Below are positions 1-10,323 of a stretch of 64,000 bases of DNA, piece after piece. Where the stretch lies: the NCBI GenBank assembly GCA_025504975.1, contig JANUWI010000018.1, forward strand, positions 62,001-126,000. The letters are read 5' to 3'. The notes beneath the pieces were generated by a model that saw only the letters and a program-made list of their open reading frames with translations, searched no databases and was not told the origin of the DNA. Each line of letters starts with the position of its first letter. Within the stretch, counting starts at the first letter, position 1. The stretch is from Plenodomus lindquistii (taxonomy: Eukaryota; Ascomycota; Dothideomycetes; Pleosporales; Leptosphaeriaceae). The translations under genes were made by a program, and so were the position numbers.

Positions 1-1
1 G

Positions 2-649
2 CGTGTCGCAAAGTCGATTACGCCCGCCATTCTCCTTGGCTTCGCTCTACCACCAATCTTGATGTGTGTCCCTAGCACATCCCCAGAGATCGCGCAAGAC
101 CTTGCTGTGATTTGGCAATTCGCCTCAGTTGTCATCAGCGGCCTCATCTACATTTTCGCCGGCAACTTTCGTGAGGATGAGCAGTCGCAATACTCATTTA
201 GCGATCTCCCACATATGCTCACTGGATACATGGTGATGTTCGTTTTCTCAATCGCTTGTCACGCCTTGGCCGTCGCAACAATGTTGGTACAATCTGGAAA
301 CCCCACGATGGCGATGAGTCGCCTCATCTTCCCGAGCGTAGATGTCCCGGGCGCAGACTTCAAATCCTTTGCAAGCCTGTTCTTCGCGTTCCTCAAGATG
401 GATGCGCTCTTCGCGTTCCTTGCTGTTGTTGCTTATGGAGTATACAGCGTATATGCGCTTCGCTTCCAAGGGTTGATCACGACGCGACAGGCAGGGCTTA
501 CATGCATGTTGTTCTTGGGTGCACAAGTAGTTATCGGTCCGAGCGCTGCGCTGGTTGGCCTGTGGTGGTGGAGGGAAGGTCGCATAGCGTTAGCGAATAG
601 TAACAGCGACGTTAAAGGTGTTATTCCCGAAGCTGTTCGCAAGGCGTGA
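2..649 (+). CDS. C-terminal part of a multi-pass membrane protein (5' end outside window)
   Basis: An open frame runs from the window edge to a TGA at 647-649 (about 215 residues visible). It is strongly hydrophobic, with at least five membrane segments. It opens with a Pro-rich helix (TPAILLGFALPPILM) followed by SPEIAQDLAVIWQF. Later come a GYMVMFVFSIACHALA helix, a short motif FPSVDVPGADF, a FLKMD helix, and a final helix ending in WWWRE before a polar tail. This order (Gly/Pro helix, WQ helix, FP linker, FLxxD helix, short cytosolic tail) resembles fungal integral membrane proteins often found beside terpenoid or meroterpenoid genes. That comparison is from memory and weak. No catalytic motif was recognised. 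The start lies to the left of the window. Confidence 0.6.
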   Translation, partial: RVAKSITPAILLGFALPPILMCVPSTSPEIAQDLAVIWQFASVVISGLIYIFAGNFREDEQSQYSFSDLPHMLTGYMVMFVFSIACHALAVATMLVQSGNPTMAMSRLIFPSVDVPGADFKSFASLFFAFLKMDALFAFLAVVAYGVYSVYALRFQGLITTRQAGLTCMLFLGAQVVIGPSAALVGLWWWREGRIALANSNSDVKGVIPEAVRKA

Positions 650-2552
650 CAGAGAATGGATAGGTAAGGCGTTGAATAGAAGGAACAGACAAGGCGTTCG
701 AGAGCTAGGCTAGGCAAGGCGTTGCAGGGCAAGGATAGATGGCCGATTCATCATAAGCAATTCCGCACTTGGGCTGAGGTTGTAAAACTAGACCGTAGTA
801 GTGTGTCTTTGAGTCCGTAACAATAGGCCGAATGTCTCCAAATTTCAGGTCGTTTGTCAGTGACCACTCGTGCAACACTGAACAGTATAAGTTACCATGG
901 TCTACAGCCAGTAGAAAGATCAAACAACGGATACGAGTACTAAACTCTTCATCGTAGCCAGGTAATTGTATGCTGGGAATAACTTCATTTATCTCAGTTT
1001 GTAATTCATTCTCATGACCTAATCATAGGGAGCTTGCCGCAAATACTAACAATCGTCATTTTTTACAGCAAGGATAGACATGACTCCTGATCAGGCGATG
1101 AACCGCGCAACTTCACACGAACCTTTAATGTATGTTCATAGGTAATCTGCCACCTTCATTGCGCTGTCAATAGCGGTGCAGTATTTGCGTCGCTGTGGAG
1201 TGGAGTACTTAAACATAGCTATCCTCCGCCTTCACATGTCTAAATGAAGGCAACATCACATATATACCAGAAGGAGTATGTTCGATATTCGCTAGTATCT
1301 CCCGCACAGCAACGATCAACGAAGCACTACAATCATGGGCTGCTGGGTTTGTACTTCTGACACGCGAGATCTACCGATAACTGCCGTCATCGATGAGACT
1401 TTTGAAAATCCCCCACCCTAGAGATGATGGTCAAAGAAGTCAACTTTGGGGCATGGCGAAAAGTACTTATACATCCCCATTGCGCGAGATTGCATGAGCC
1501 TTGTTGGTAACACTCTCGATCTCCGCTGATCTCCACTCGATAATGTGTTGACAGTCCTCCGATCGATCGTGTGACAGAAAAGACAGTCTCACAGTCTCGC
1601 AGTATGATGCAAGGTACTTTACTTCTCCTCACGAGCTACCACACATATGGAATGCTCTGGAATCGCTTTTGAGCATGATCAAACTCTCCATCCACACTTA
1701 GGCGCGTCTCACAGAAGCAGGGAAGTCATCGAGAAACTCTAGGATCTTTAAAGTCACACTGTGTCCCAAGACATCAAGTTGTTCTTGTCGTGATTTCGAT
1801 CACGTCCCTCAAGGCGTTGTGTGAGAAGGCATGGGGAGGGGAATGATGGAAGGTGTTTATATATGATTGTTAGCGAACATAGGACGAACGGCGGGATGAG
1901 ACTCAGTATGAGTTGATAATTGCTGGCTATCTGAGCCGGTGGCGCAGCTATCTGGTTACACTATCTGGTGGGAAAGACATGCCTTTGGAACATGCGGTTC
2001 TTGATGTCATCGATAGAGATCCTCGGCGCAGGTGAAGCTAATCTATCAGCATTTCAAGATTTTGACATTAGCCACAGAGATAAAAATTGCATACGAAGGC
2101 GCCTTGCAGATTTGACATCCACGACAGTGGGAAAGGTAGTGAGGGGGGAGGAACTGGAGGATGGGGATTATCAGCGCCTTTTTCATTAGATAGTCGTAAT
2201 GTTGGCGACTTCGGATGCGTCATGACTACTCACGGCATCAGATTCAAGGGTGGAACGTCGAGTATCTTCATTGGATATATCCGCGGTATCATCTGTCACC
2301 TATATTGCAAATGCACAAACTCTGCCCAAAAACGAGATGCCCGAAACCTAGCAAACATGCCGTGAAACTGCCCTGATGAGTCCGCAGTCTGAAGACGCGG
2401 GTGCGCCGAGGAGCATCGAGATCCCAAGAAGGTTGTTGAACCGGGATTGAACACCGGTAACCATGCAGAACGCCATGCTACCCATGCGAAAATGTCTTCG
2501 CCCTTTACCGTAATTCCGTTATCGAACATGCGAGATGGAAATGATCATCCTT
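650..2552. other. Intergenic, no gene recognised
   Basis: About 1.9 kb with only short, low-quality open frames on both strands. No tRNA, transposon protein or conserved coding segment was recognised. The right part is the 3' flank of the acidic F-box-like gene that ends at 2553. Confidence 0.5.
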
Positions 2553-3842
2553 CTAGAAGAGACGATCTAGGCCGTTGTCGACAATGTTCTGGAACTCGAT
2601 GCGACGCCGACCCGCCACGCTCTTACGGTGCGGCTTCTCATCATGCGCTATAAAGTGCTCTTTGAACTCGACGTTAGCAGGAAGTTCCAGGAATCGCTCA
2701 TAGATCTCAACGCGCAGGTTCGTAGCCTCGGCGTCTTGTGCAGAGTCGTGCCAATGGATCATGACGTTGCGGAGATTCGGTGCCTGCTGGAGAATTTTGA
2801 TGATGAATTCGGTACGCTGGCGGAGTAGAGCAGGGAAGATGGCTTCGACGCAACCTGTGTCATCGTTGCGGATCCAGGTAGAGTCCCAGACGAAAGCGAC
2901 GTGGACTTTGCGAATGTTTTCCATGGGCGAGAAGGCTGCTTCGGTGATTTGGCTGAAAGCTTCTTCAAAGAAGGAGGTGTGAGCGAAGCTGGCGGTGGCC
3001 TCGATGTGTAGGACCGCGACGTTGTAGAACCAGTCCTTGGCCTCAGTGTTGAGTTGCTTGGACACAAGGAGGAGCTCGGTGGGCGGAGGGCAATGTGTGA
3101 GCTGCATGAAGCTGGGGATGTGACGCCACTTTGCATGCACGTGTACGTAAGTGAGGGGTGGTTTGACGGCGGCAGTATCCTGGTTGTCGCCCTCATTCGC
3201 GTCAGCCTCGTCAACTTGCTCGGACTCATTGCCAGCCGTTTCGTCTTGCTGATCTTCGGGAGCTTCGTTGTCGTCGATCGCATCGTGCTCTTGAGTCTGG
3301 TTGCCGCTCAAAGCGTTCGAAGCAGCGGACACTGCGGCTGAAGTGGTCTGTGATTGGGCGGTGGCTGGGAATTGGGACTGCGCGGATAAGAGGTTAGTTT
3401 GATCGGTGACGCTGTGATCCATCACCTCGTCGTCGTCTTCATCGTCGTCTTCGTCGTTGTCTTCGTCATCAATAGCTTCGAGATCATCGTCCTCGCTATC
3501 GTCCACGGCTTCATCCCCTTGATCGTCTTCCCCAGCGTCATCGTCTTCGTCGTCATCTTCATCTTCTTCCTCGGCACCTTGTTCGTCATCGTCATCGTCA
3601 TTGTCATCAGCATCTGAGATTTCACTGTCGCCATCGAAAGAGTCAGCATTGTAGATGAGCTGAGGCGCAGCGGCTGGGTCCTCGGCGGCCAACGTGGCGA
3701 CTTGCTGCTTCGCGTCATGCTTCTCGAACCAGTAACGTAGCAGACGGCGGGGCTTGACGTTGCTGTTGGCCGCATATGCAAAGATGGCGTGCCGCACCTC
3801 GAGCGGAAGGCTCACCAAAGAGGGTGTGTCTTTGTCGGCCAT
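2553..3842 (-). CDS. F-box-like protein with a long acidic insert
   Basis: Single-exon gene of 429 residues. The N-terminus (SLPLEVRHAIFAYA, about residues 9-22) matches the first helix pattern of fungal F-box or 2EXR-type domains (LPxEVRxxIYxY). Residues about 70-215 are very rich in Asp/Glu with runs such as DEDNDEDDDEDDDE, then Gln/Ser/Thr stretches. A folded C-terminal half follows, with the second part of the domain pattern (LLLVSKQLNTEAKDWFY, about 258-274), where such proteins list former structures and list-making helices. Role is inferred: either a substrate adaptor or one of the many fungal 2EXR proteins of unknown function. The ATG at 3842 follows a G-rich leader. The acidic region is encoded by GAC/GAT/GAA repeats that make a conspicuous TC-rich tract on the plus strand (3420-3620). 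Confidence 0.65.
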   Translation of the reverse strand: MADKDTPSLVSLPLEVRHAIFAYAANSNVKPRRLLRYWFEKHDAKQQVATLAAEDPAAAPQLIYNADSFDGDSEISDADDNDDDDDEQGAEEEDEDDDEDDDAGEDDQGDEAVDDSEDDDLEAIDDEDNDEDDDEDDDEVMDHSVTDQTNLLSAQSQFPATAQSQTTSAAVSAASNALSGNQTQEHDAIDDNEAPEDQQDETAGNESEQVDEADANEGDNQDTAAVKPPLTYVHVHAKWRHIPSFMQLTHCPPPTELLLVSKQLNTEAKDWFYNVAVLHIEATASFAHTSFFEEAFSQITEAAFSPMENIRKVHVAFVWDSTWIRNDDTGCVEAIFPALLRQRTEFIIKILQQAPNLRNVMIHWHDSAQDAEATNLRVEIYERFLELPANVEFKEHFIAHDEKPHRKSVAGRRRIEFQNIVDNGLDRLF

Positions 3843-5019
3843 GGTGGACGGCTGGGTTGCGGGCAGGTGGGAGTGGGGAGTGGGGAGTGGGGAGTTGAGG
3901 GATTGGGGTGAGGTTGAGGTGGCAGCACGTAAAGTAGACTAGCAGCAAGGCTTGAGATGTCTAATCCGTGGGGCTAGGCTAGGGCGCAGGTGAAGCTGGC
4001 CGTCTCGCTGCCTGGAAAGCGCACGTGAGGGGCTGCGTTCTGTTTGCGTCCTCCGCGCTGTCACCAGTAAGGGTGAGGCTTGTGAAGTGAGGTGAAGCCA
4101 ACTGCGGCGCGTTGGATTGAAAGGGGCGTACATTATTGTCTCAGCTTTGCTGCAGCGTCTGCTTGTGCAATCAGGCGTTGTCGTGAAGTTCGGGATGCGG
4201 TCGCGCCTTCCCACGTTCCGCCCTCACGTGAGCCCAACCCGTACCTGACCCGCAGACGTCACTTTACACGCCACACCAGACCACACCACACCTTCTCCAA
4301 CGGCACAAATCTTCCTTCCTGTGCGACAGTACGTACCAATGGTACCGACAACGGGTGAAGCAGAACACGGCAGATATCGGTGTACCCGCAATGTGAGACA
4401 CAATGACAGCCACCACCTGGAGTGTCGCTCAAGAGATCATCCCTCACCTTACATGTATGTGTGTGCAGGGACTGCGGCAACAAGTTTCAGACGCATTTCA
4501 CTCGGTTGGCAGTCGCCTCTGGTTTGAGTTCCTCACGTGTGCTTGGATTGGCACATGTTGCGTTGCGTGGTGGCGGTGGTAATGGAGTAGCCCACATCAA
4601 ATCCAATCCATTGGAGCCCTGGAGATGGAACATCATCGTGGTCTTCTTGCAACAGTTGATGCACCTCAGCAACGTATTGATCATCTATGCAGAGCAGGTA
4701 GCGAAAGCGGCTTCTTCTTCTGCATCTATCATCGCTTCTTCTTATACTTCTTGAGGCGCAGCTACCTCCCTGACGACTCGTCCAAGAACCCGCAGTTGCT
4801 TCAGTGGCAGCAACTTCCTACTTGCTTACCCAGCTATGAGCTACTTTATCCGGTCTTCACATGCGGAGTCTTCCTCTTCCTCTGCTCCACTCATCCATCC
4901 CATCAACTCCCGGCATTGGTTCAGCTAGCATCTCTATTCTTCCTCACCTTCGACAAGACCACCAGTCGCCAGGCCCATCCATACTCCGTTACCAGCTACA
5001 CTGCACACCACAACACATC
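3843..5019. other. Intergenic, shared 5' regions, no gene recognised
   Basis: Upstream region shared by the leftward acidic gene and the rightward secreted-protein gene. The first 60 bases upstream of 3842 contain a small tandem repeat of GGGAGTGG units. TC-rich stretches near 4715-4960 look like pyrimidine-rich fungal promoter/leader sequence for the gene starting at 5020. No further gene was seen. Confidence 0.45.
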
Positions 5020-6383
5020 ATGCTGTTCACTACTGGTATCTTTGCTGGCCTCGTTGCTGTCGGTGCAGCTTCACCTGCTCCAACTGGAGGTGACAGCCGC
5101 GGACATTGGTCCATCAGCTGCGACAGCGCCAGCAAGTGCGGATATGTCCAGAGTGGAACCAGTCTCACTCGTGATGTCGATATCGTCGCTCGAGCGGAGG
5201 CTGACAACACTCTTGACTCAGCCGCGTGCCACGTCATTCCTACTGCTACTGGTGTAAGTCCCTCCTCTTCTCCAACTTGACTTGCACTCGGTTGGCTCAT
5301 TCCGTCTCAGGCTTGCATGGGGTTCTACAGCCACGGCCAATTCAACGGTACCAGTCTCGCTTGTTCCATCCCCTTCAAAGCGGAGGAGATGTGCGTCATC
5401 ATCAAGAAGAAAGACTACGACGAGTTCGAGTCCGTCGATACAAGCAACACAACTGGTGTGGCTGTCTCCTTGTTACGTGGAGATCTCTGGCAGCACAATC
5501 CCGAAGCTCCCTACTCGACTCCCGGTGCGCCAACCCACGAAGACATTCCCAAAGGCCCAGGCGGTCCTCCCAAAGGATCTTCTTCGGTCAGCCATGGCCC
5601 TGGAACACCCAAGCAGTCTTCAACAAAGTCCTACGCGGCTCCCACTACCACCAGTTCCGGCTATGCCCCCACGACACCGGCACACACTGGCGGTAAGCCT
5701 TCGGGTGGCCCTCCACACGGTGGGAAAAAGCCGACGGGCCCTCCTGCTACCTCCAGTACGGCATACAACACGCCGTCAGATGTGCCCGGAAAGACCGCTC
5801 ATGGTCCTGAGTCTCATGTACACGGTCCCAAGAAACCAGGCGAGCAGGAGCACACTGGGAAGCCTGGGAAGGAGACTTCGACACCTGCGAAGCCCACCGG
5901 AAAGCCCACTGGTGGCAAGCCAACCGCCGCCAAACCAACCGGTGGCAGATCCGCTGATGGTATGCCTGAGCATGCCGTCCCCGAGCACGCGAAGCCCGCT
6001 GTCCCAGGCGGCGTCTCCAAGAAGCCTGTCCCATACATCGAGTTCGACGAGGCCGAATGCATCGACTGCTCCAAGGGTGATGCTTGCTACGTAAGTTGCC
6101 CTCCTCTACCATCCTATCCTGCGGCCTTGTCATGACGACTGACACACTGCAGGATGAATGCGACTGAATGTTCGTCTGCGGTCAGAAGAGCAAGTGCTTC
6201 CATAACGGAGCCCGCGACATCGTCGAGATTTGCTACGAGAAGGGACAAAAGTGTCCTGATGAGGAGGTTATTGGATACGCAAAGCCGAAGGGCCAAGGCA
6301 AGCCGCCGAAGGCGAGCACCACTGGTGGCAAGCCTACTCCTGCTCCCACACCAGAGGCCGAGGAGAAGAAGGGTGGCTGGTGA
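5020..6383 (+). CDS. Secreted protein with Pro/Gly/Lys/Thr-rich linker and Cys-rich ends
   Basis: Proposed exons 5020-5253, 5311-6090 and then from 6153 or 6186 to the TGA at 6381-6383. Start ATG opens a clear signal peptide (MLFTTGIFAGLVAVGAASP). An N-terminal Cys-containing region follows (ISCDSASKCGYV; AACHVIP; ACMGFYSHGQF; LACSIPF; EEMCVII). Next comes about 180 residues of low-complexity linker with repeats such as KPTGGKPTAAKPTGG, typical of surface or cell-wall proteins. A Cys-rich tail ends the protein (ECIDCSKGDACY, KSKCF, VEICYEKGQKC). With the nearest acceptor (6152) exon 3 meets an in-frame TGA after four codons (DECD, stop at 6165-6167). With an acceptor 33 bases further (AG at 6184-6185) the frame is kept and the stop is removed. 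Function unknown; cell-wall or effector role is inference. Confidence 0.7.
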
Positions 6384-7011
6384 TTGCAGTCGCTGGGCTA
6401 TGGGAGGCGACGAGGAGTGAGGACATGGTGGTCTGATGTTCCGATTGCGTTTCATTTGTTGGTTCCTCCTTTCTTGTTTACGCCGAGGAAGGACGTTTGA
6501 GTGGCGGTGGGTCCCGTGTTTTGATGTTTTTTGGTATCATCAACTCTGCAGCGATCTTTCTTTATGAGAGGGCACATCGTCATCGTTGCTCTCAAACCTC
6601 TGTTGTTCGGTCCTCTGTGTCTTCCTTCCCATCGTCTTGTACACAAATGTCATATGACCGGCCTTGCCCGCTTGTCCCAAGACGCTTGAAAATCATGAAT
6701 GTGACGACGTAACCCCACACTCATGACAACTCCTTCTCTCTTCTTCGTCGTTTCATGCATCCACGAAGCATTCTGCATGATCCCTCATTAGACATTCTGC
6801 ATATCGCACCTTCCTATCATAGTCTAGAGCACATGTATGCAACTCAAGGATCAGAAGCGACGTACGTGACGAACCGCATAGCACCCATGTAGCGCTTATC
6901 CATCAGACCGCAGCTTCGGTCACAGCGACAAATTGTAGGAACCTGTTAAGCGTCACGATCATTCACACCACACAATATCCTCCTCACGCGCTCTTCAAAT
7001 CATCCGAAAAC
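6384..7011. other. Intergenic, no gene recognised
   Basis: 3' flank of the secreted-protein gene and promoter of the P450. Nothing coding or repetitive was recognised. Confidence 0.5.
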
Positions 7012-8853
7012 ATGACACTGTTGTTGCAGTTCAGTCATGCGCAACTACTGGGTGTCTCGATCGCTAGTCCGGTCGTGTACCTAGTGGGCTGGGTGATATA
7101 TGCGCGGTTCTTCCACCCTATTGCGAAGATTCCGGGGCCGTTGTGGCCTGCGGTTTCGCGCACATGGCTGATGTGGAGAATGTATCTGGGTGATTTGGAG
7201 ATTGTGATGCGTGAGTTACACGATGGGTATATCCTCCTTTCCCTCGCTGCAGCCAATGCAACTCTGCTGATACTTATGTTGCAGTGAGTCAACCGATCAC
7301 GAACGGCACAGACTACCCTTCTCCCTTACCCCATATGGCTGATAGAGTTCGTGTGGTGTAGAGTATGGCCCTTTAGTTCGCATCGCCCCCGACGAAGTCC
7401 ACACCAGCGACCCTTCTTCAATCCCGGTGCTCTACCCGACGCAAAACCCGCTCCAGAAAACAGACTACTACGACACTTTTCGGCCGTATAGTATGGGCCC
7501 TGACCCAGATCTTTTCACCGACCGCGATGAAAAGCACCATGCTGCTCACCGGAGGAACCTCGGGTCTGTGTATACGCTGAGTAGTGTGTTGAAGAATGAG
7601 ACGACAATTGATAAGACGACAGAGATGTTTGTCGAGAGGATTGGGGGATCTGCGGACCGAGCTGAAAAGGTTGATTTTGGGCTATGGTTGGAGAGGTGAG
7701 TCTCTCTTCGTGTGATGGTGTGAGGAGGAGGGGTGAAATGTTGCTGATGCTAATGATGAGACGTGTAGGTACGCGTTCGACAATGTTGGCGCTGTGTTTT
7801 TCGGCAAGCAATTTGGGTTTGTGGAGCATAGTTTTGATTATGGGGACTACATCGCCTCCGTACATATCGCTATGCGCCTTAATTCCGTCATCTCTATGGC
7901 GCCGCTCCGGTTGCGGAGATACCTTCTCAACGTCGGCCTGATGATTCCAAAGGTGTTGAAGGCGATCATGGCGGCGGACGGTCTGCGCAAGGCGGCAGTG
8001 CGCGAGACAGGAATTGCGCAGGAGAGCATGCAGGATAAGAATAGCAAGAGGATGGATCTTCTATCGCAGCTACTGGTGATCAAGGAGGCAAAGGCGGGCG
8101 TTGTGACGATTGAGAACGTGCACATTGAGATGTGGGCCGGCATGTACGTTGTATTGCCTCGCGTTCTGACGTCTACACCCCGGTAAATCCTGACGTTGTG
8201 ATAGTATGGCTGGCGGAGACAGCACCTCTGGTGCCCTCCGCGCAATTTTTTACTTACTCATGAAGAATCCGAAAAAGCGGGATAAACTCGTTCGGGCACT
8301 CGATGCCGCTTTCGAAGACGGAACGCTGACGCACCCGGTGCAGTACAATCAAGCGATGAAGATTCCATACCTCAAGGCCGTTGTTCAGGAGTCGCTGCGT
8401 ATGTTTGCGCCATTCGGTGTGCCGCTACCACGACACGCACCTGTTGGGGGACTGCAAATCTCCGGCTACCATATCCCGCCGGGCACTAAGATAGGCATGA
8501 TTGCGATGGTATGTCAACACGATAAGGGGGTCTTCGGCAAGGATGCGGATGAGTTCTCTCCGGAGAGGTGGCTGGAGAGCGAGGAGCGTTTCCGGGCGAT
8601 GGACAAAGCCATGCTCGTCTTCGGCGCGGGAACCAGGACATGCATTGGGCAGCATGTAAGTGTATGTGACGATCTGGCGTATGCAAATCTGACACAACGC
8701 TAGCTGTCGTACTCCGAGATGTACAAGCTTGTGCCTGAAATGCTCCGCTTATTTACGGTCGAGATGGCCCATGACGGGCCGTGGAAGACGCATAACGCGT
8801 CATTCATATTGCAGAGTAACATCATTTGCAACTTGAAGCGGAGGGAGATGTAA
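7012..8853 (+). CDS. Cytochrome P450 monooxygenase (microsomal, fungal)
   Basis: Five exons by splice signals: 7012-7210, 7362-7695, 7769-8143, 8205-8655, 8704-8853, giving about 502 residues. An N-terminal membrane anchor (LLGVSIASPVVYLVGWVIYARFF) is followed by the proline hinge IPGPLWP. Oxygen-binding I-helix AGGDST at about 305-310; ExxR motif ESLR at about 365-368; PERW motif (SPERWLES); heme-binding FGAGTRTCIG at about 442-451 with the Cys ligand near 449. All key residues are intact, so a functional heme-thiolate enzyme using NADPH-P450 reductase is expected at the ER. Overall style (RIAPDEVHTSDP, HHAAHRRNLGSVYTLSSVL) recalls pisatin-demethylase/benzoate-hydroxylase-like families, by memory only. 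Substrate unknown. The first intron (7211-7361) uses the strong donor GTGAGT. It ends tail-to-tail 111 bp from the next gene. Confidence 0.88.
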
Positions 8854-8964
8854 GAAGCGGGTGATCGGTTGTACCGAGACGAGAATAAGGGGTTTCGGGG
8901 TCCAGATAGGTAGTCTCGGGGACAGCATTTGTGCTGCAGTCATGTCGTCGACGTGGGCCCCATT

Positions 8965-9945
8965 TCAGGATCGTCCTCCTAACATCCTCGCAATACCGCC
9001 CACACTGACACTCAGACTCAAGCTGACCTTCATTCCCTTGGCCTGTGCTGAAAACTCATGATTGTGTTGATTCCACTCTCTCTTCATCGAAGCCCGTTGC
9101 TGTAAAACACTTGGTCGTCGCTGTTCCTCCCTACGCGGAACACTCGGCGTTCTGGTCATCGGTTCCCACTTCGCATCTTCGCTATCCTGCTTAATCGGTT
9201 CAATCATAGCATTCATTCCCGGTACCGATGGCGGCGGGAGATTCCCAAGGATAAGTATACCAGATTGCGACTGCGCAACGAAACTATCGTAGCGGTATGG
9301 GTGCAGTACCAGGTTACGGATATCCGACGTGTGTTTTTGCTGAACTTTGGCTTTTTCCAAGAGTTGAGAGGTCGTTCTGTACTGCTCCAAGTGCCAGATG
9401 GCGTCGTGCTTTTCGGTCAATAGTACAAAGTTGGTTCCTGCGCCCAAGGCAACGATGCGTGGCCGATCGATCCAGTTCCCATCTTTGATTCTTGATTGTA
9501 AAGCTTGCAGAAGTTTTGTGGGAAGATTCATCCATGAGTACGCATCGCCGTCGTGAACGAACCAGGACTCGTTGTACGGGCCGAGCACACATTGAATCTT
9601 TGGCACGTTTCTCGTGGAGCGTCCCTGTGCATTTTGGGCGGTTATAAATGTCAGTAGCTCCGTGGGTAAGCCTGCGTAATCGATACGGTCCTTATTGTTG
9701 GTGTCGCGCCACGTGAGTAGGAAGCTGTCTTCGTATCCTAGGGTGATGGCATAGATCTTCTTTAGTCGAGGTGAGCTAAGCAAATTGACGAGCTTGTTTG
9801 ATAGTCGAGTGCTGAATAGGTGAGCTATTGTGATGACGGACATGATATTGCGATGCATACTGATCCTGCTGTGATGGACATTGGAAGAAGTGACTTCCTC
9901 TTTGCCCAAACGTGAACGTAGTGTCGCACATGATGGCTTTGTCAA
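8965..9945 (-). CDS. Repeat-domain protein of unknown function (paralogue of the 10.3-12.0 kb gene)
   Basis: Up to 326 residues, single exon; the start may be an internal Met (for example MSVITIAHLF, about residue 35). It contains several copies of a ~45-residue repeat whose core is a Leu-Gly turn, a beta strand and an NLP/GLP helix start. Copies are IYAITLGYEDSFLLTW...YAGLPTELL, IQCVLGPYNESWFVHDGDAYSWMNLP and RPRIVALGAGTNFVLLTEKHDAIWHL. The same repeats occur in the neighbouring gene on the other strand, so the two are diverged paralogues. The pattern suggests a beta-propeller-like fold, which is inference. The C-terminal third is polar, with a Ser/Arg-rich linker and a last hydrophobic stretch. 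No known enzyme motif was seen. Confidence 0.6.
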   Translation of the reverse strand: MTKPSCATLRSRLGKEEVTSSNVHHSRISMHRNIMSVITIAHLFSTRLSNKLVNLLSSPRLKKIYAITLGYEDSFLLTWRDTNNKDRIDYAGLPTELLTFITAQNAQGRSTRNVPKIQCVLGPYNESWFVHDGDAYSWMNLPTKLLQALQSRIKDGNWIDRPRIVALGAGTNFVLLTEKHDAIWHLEQYRTTSQLLEKAKVQQKHTSDIRNLVLHPYRYDSFVAQSQSGILILGNLPPPSVPGMNAMIEPIKQDSEDAKWEPMTRTPSVPRREEQRRPSVLQQRASMKREWNQHNHEFSAQAKGMKVSLSLSVSVGGIARMLGGRS

Positions 9946-10323
9946 GGCTGTGTGCGAACAAACAGTGACACTGAGACTGTACGGTGCATTCGATCGCGAG
10001 TCTTGTTGTCGGGAAGGGTGCTAACAGCCATGTGAATGAACGTTGCAGACATCAACGGCATCGATGCATCGACCCACGCGCCAAGCCGATCGTCTCCAGG
10101 ATCAAATCAGGATAGCAACCAGCCCAGCATTTTCACCGGCGGTCAACAAGAGAGCAAACAACCAGTACAACTGAACAAAACGTGTCTACCGTGCCAATAG
10201 GGGACACTGCGAAAGTTGAAACGTAGAACAGCGTCGATGCAACCCCGACACTACTGTTAGCACGCCGTTGAGCCTTTCGTCGCACATGACGTCATACCAC
10301 CCTTTATCCAATAACAGCTCAGC
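9946..10323. promoter_or_regulatory. Shared upstream region of the two repeat-domain paralogues
   Basis: Head-to-head intergenic stretch of about 380 bp between two diverged paralogues transcribed in oppos directions. No specific operator or TATA box was identified with confidence. The arrangement would allow co-regulation. Confidence 0.35.

Noticed and set aside
2430..2480. tRNA-like B-box (GTGTTCAATCCC on the minus strand)
   Set aside because: The T-loop would be nine bases and no D-arm or acceptor stem can be drawn at proper spacing.
7225..7236. ATATCC word resembling a U12-type donor in the first P450 intron
   Set aside because: No matching AC/AG acceptor keeps the frame; the GTGAGT donor at 7211 works with the TAG acceptor at 7359-7361.
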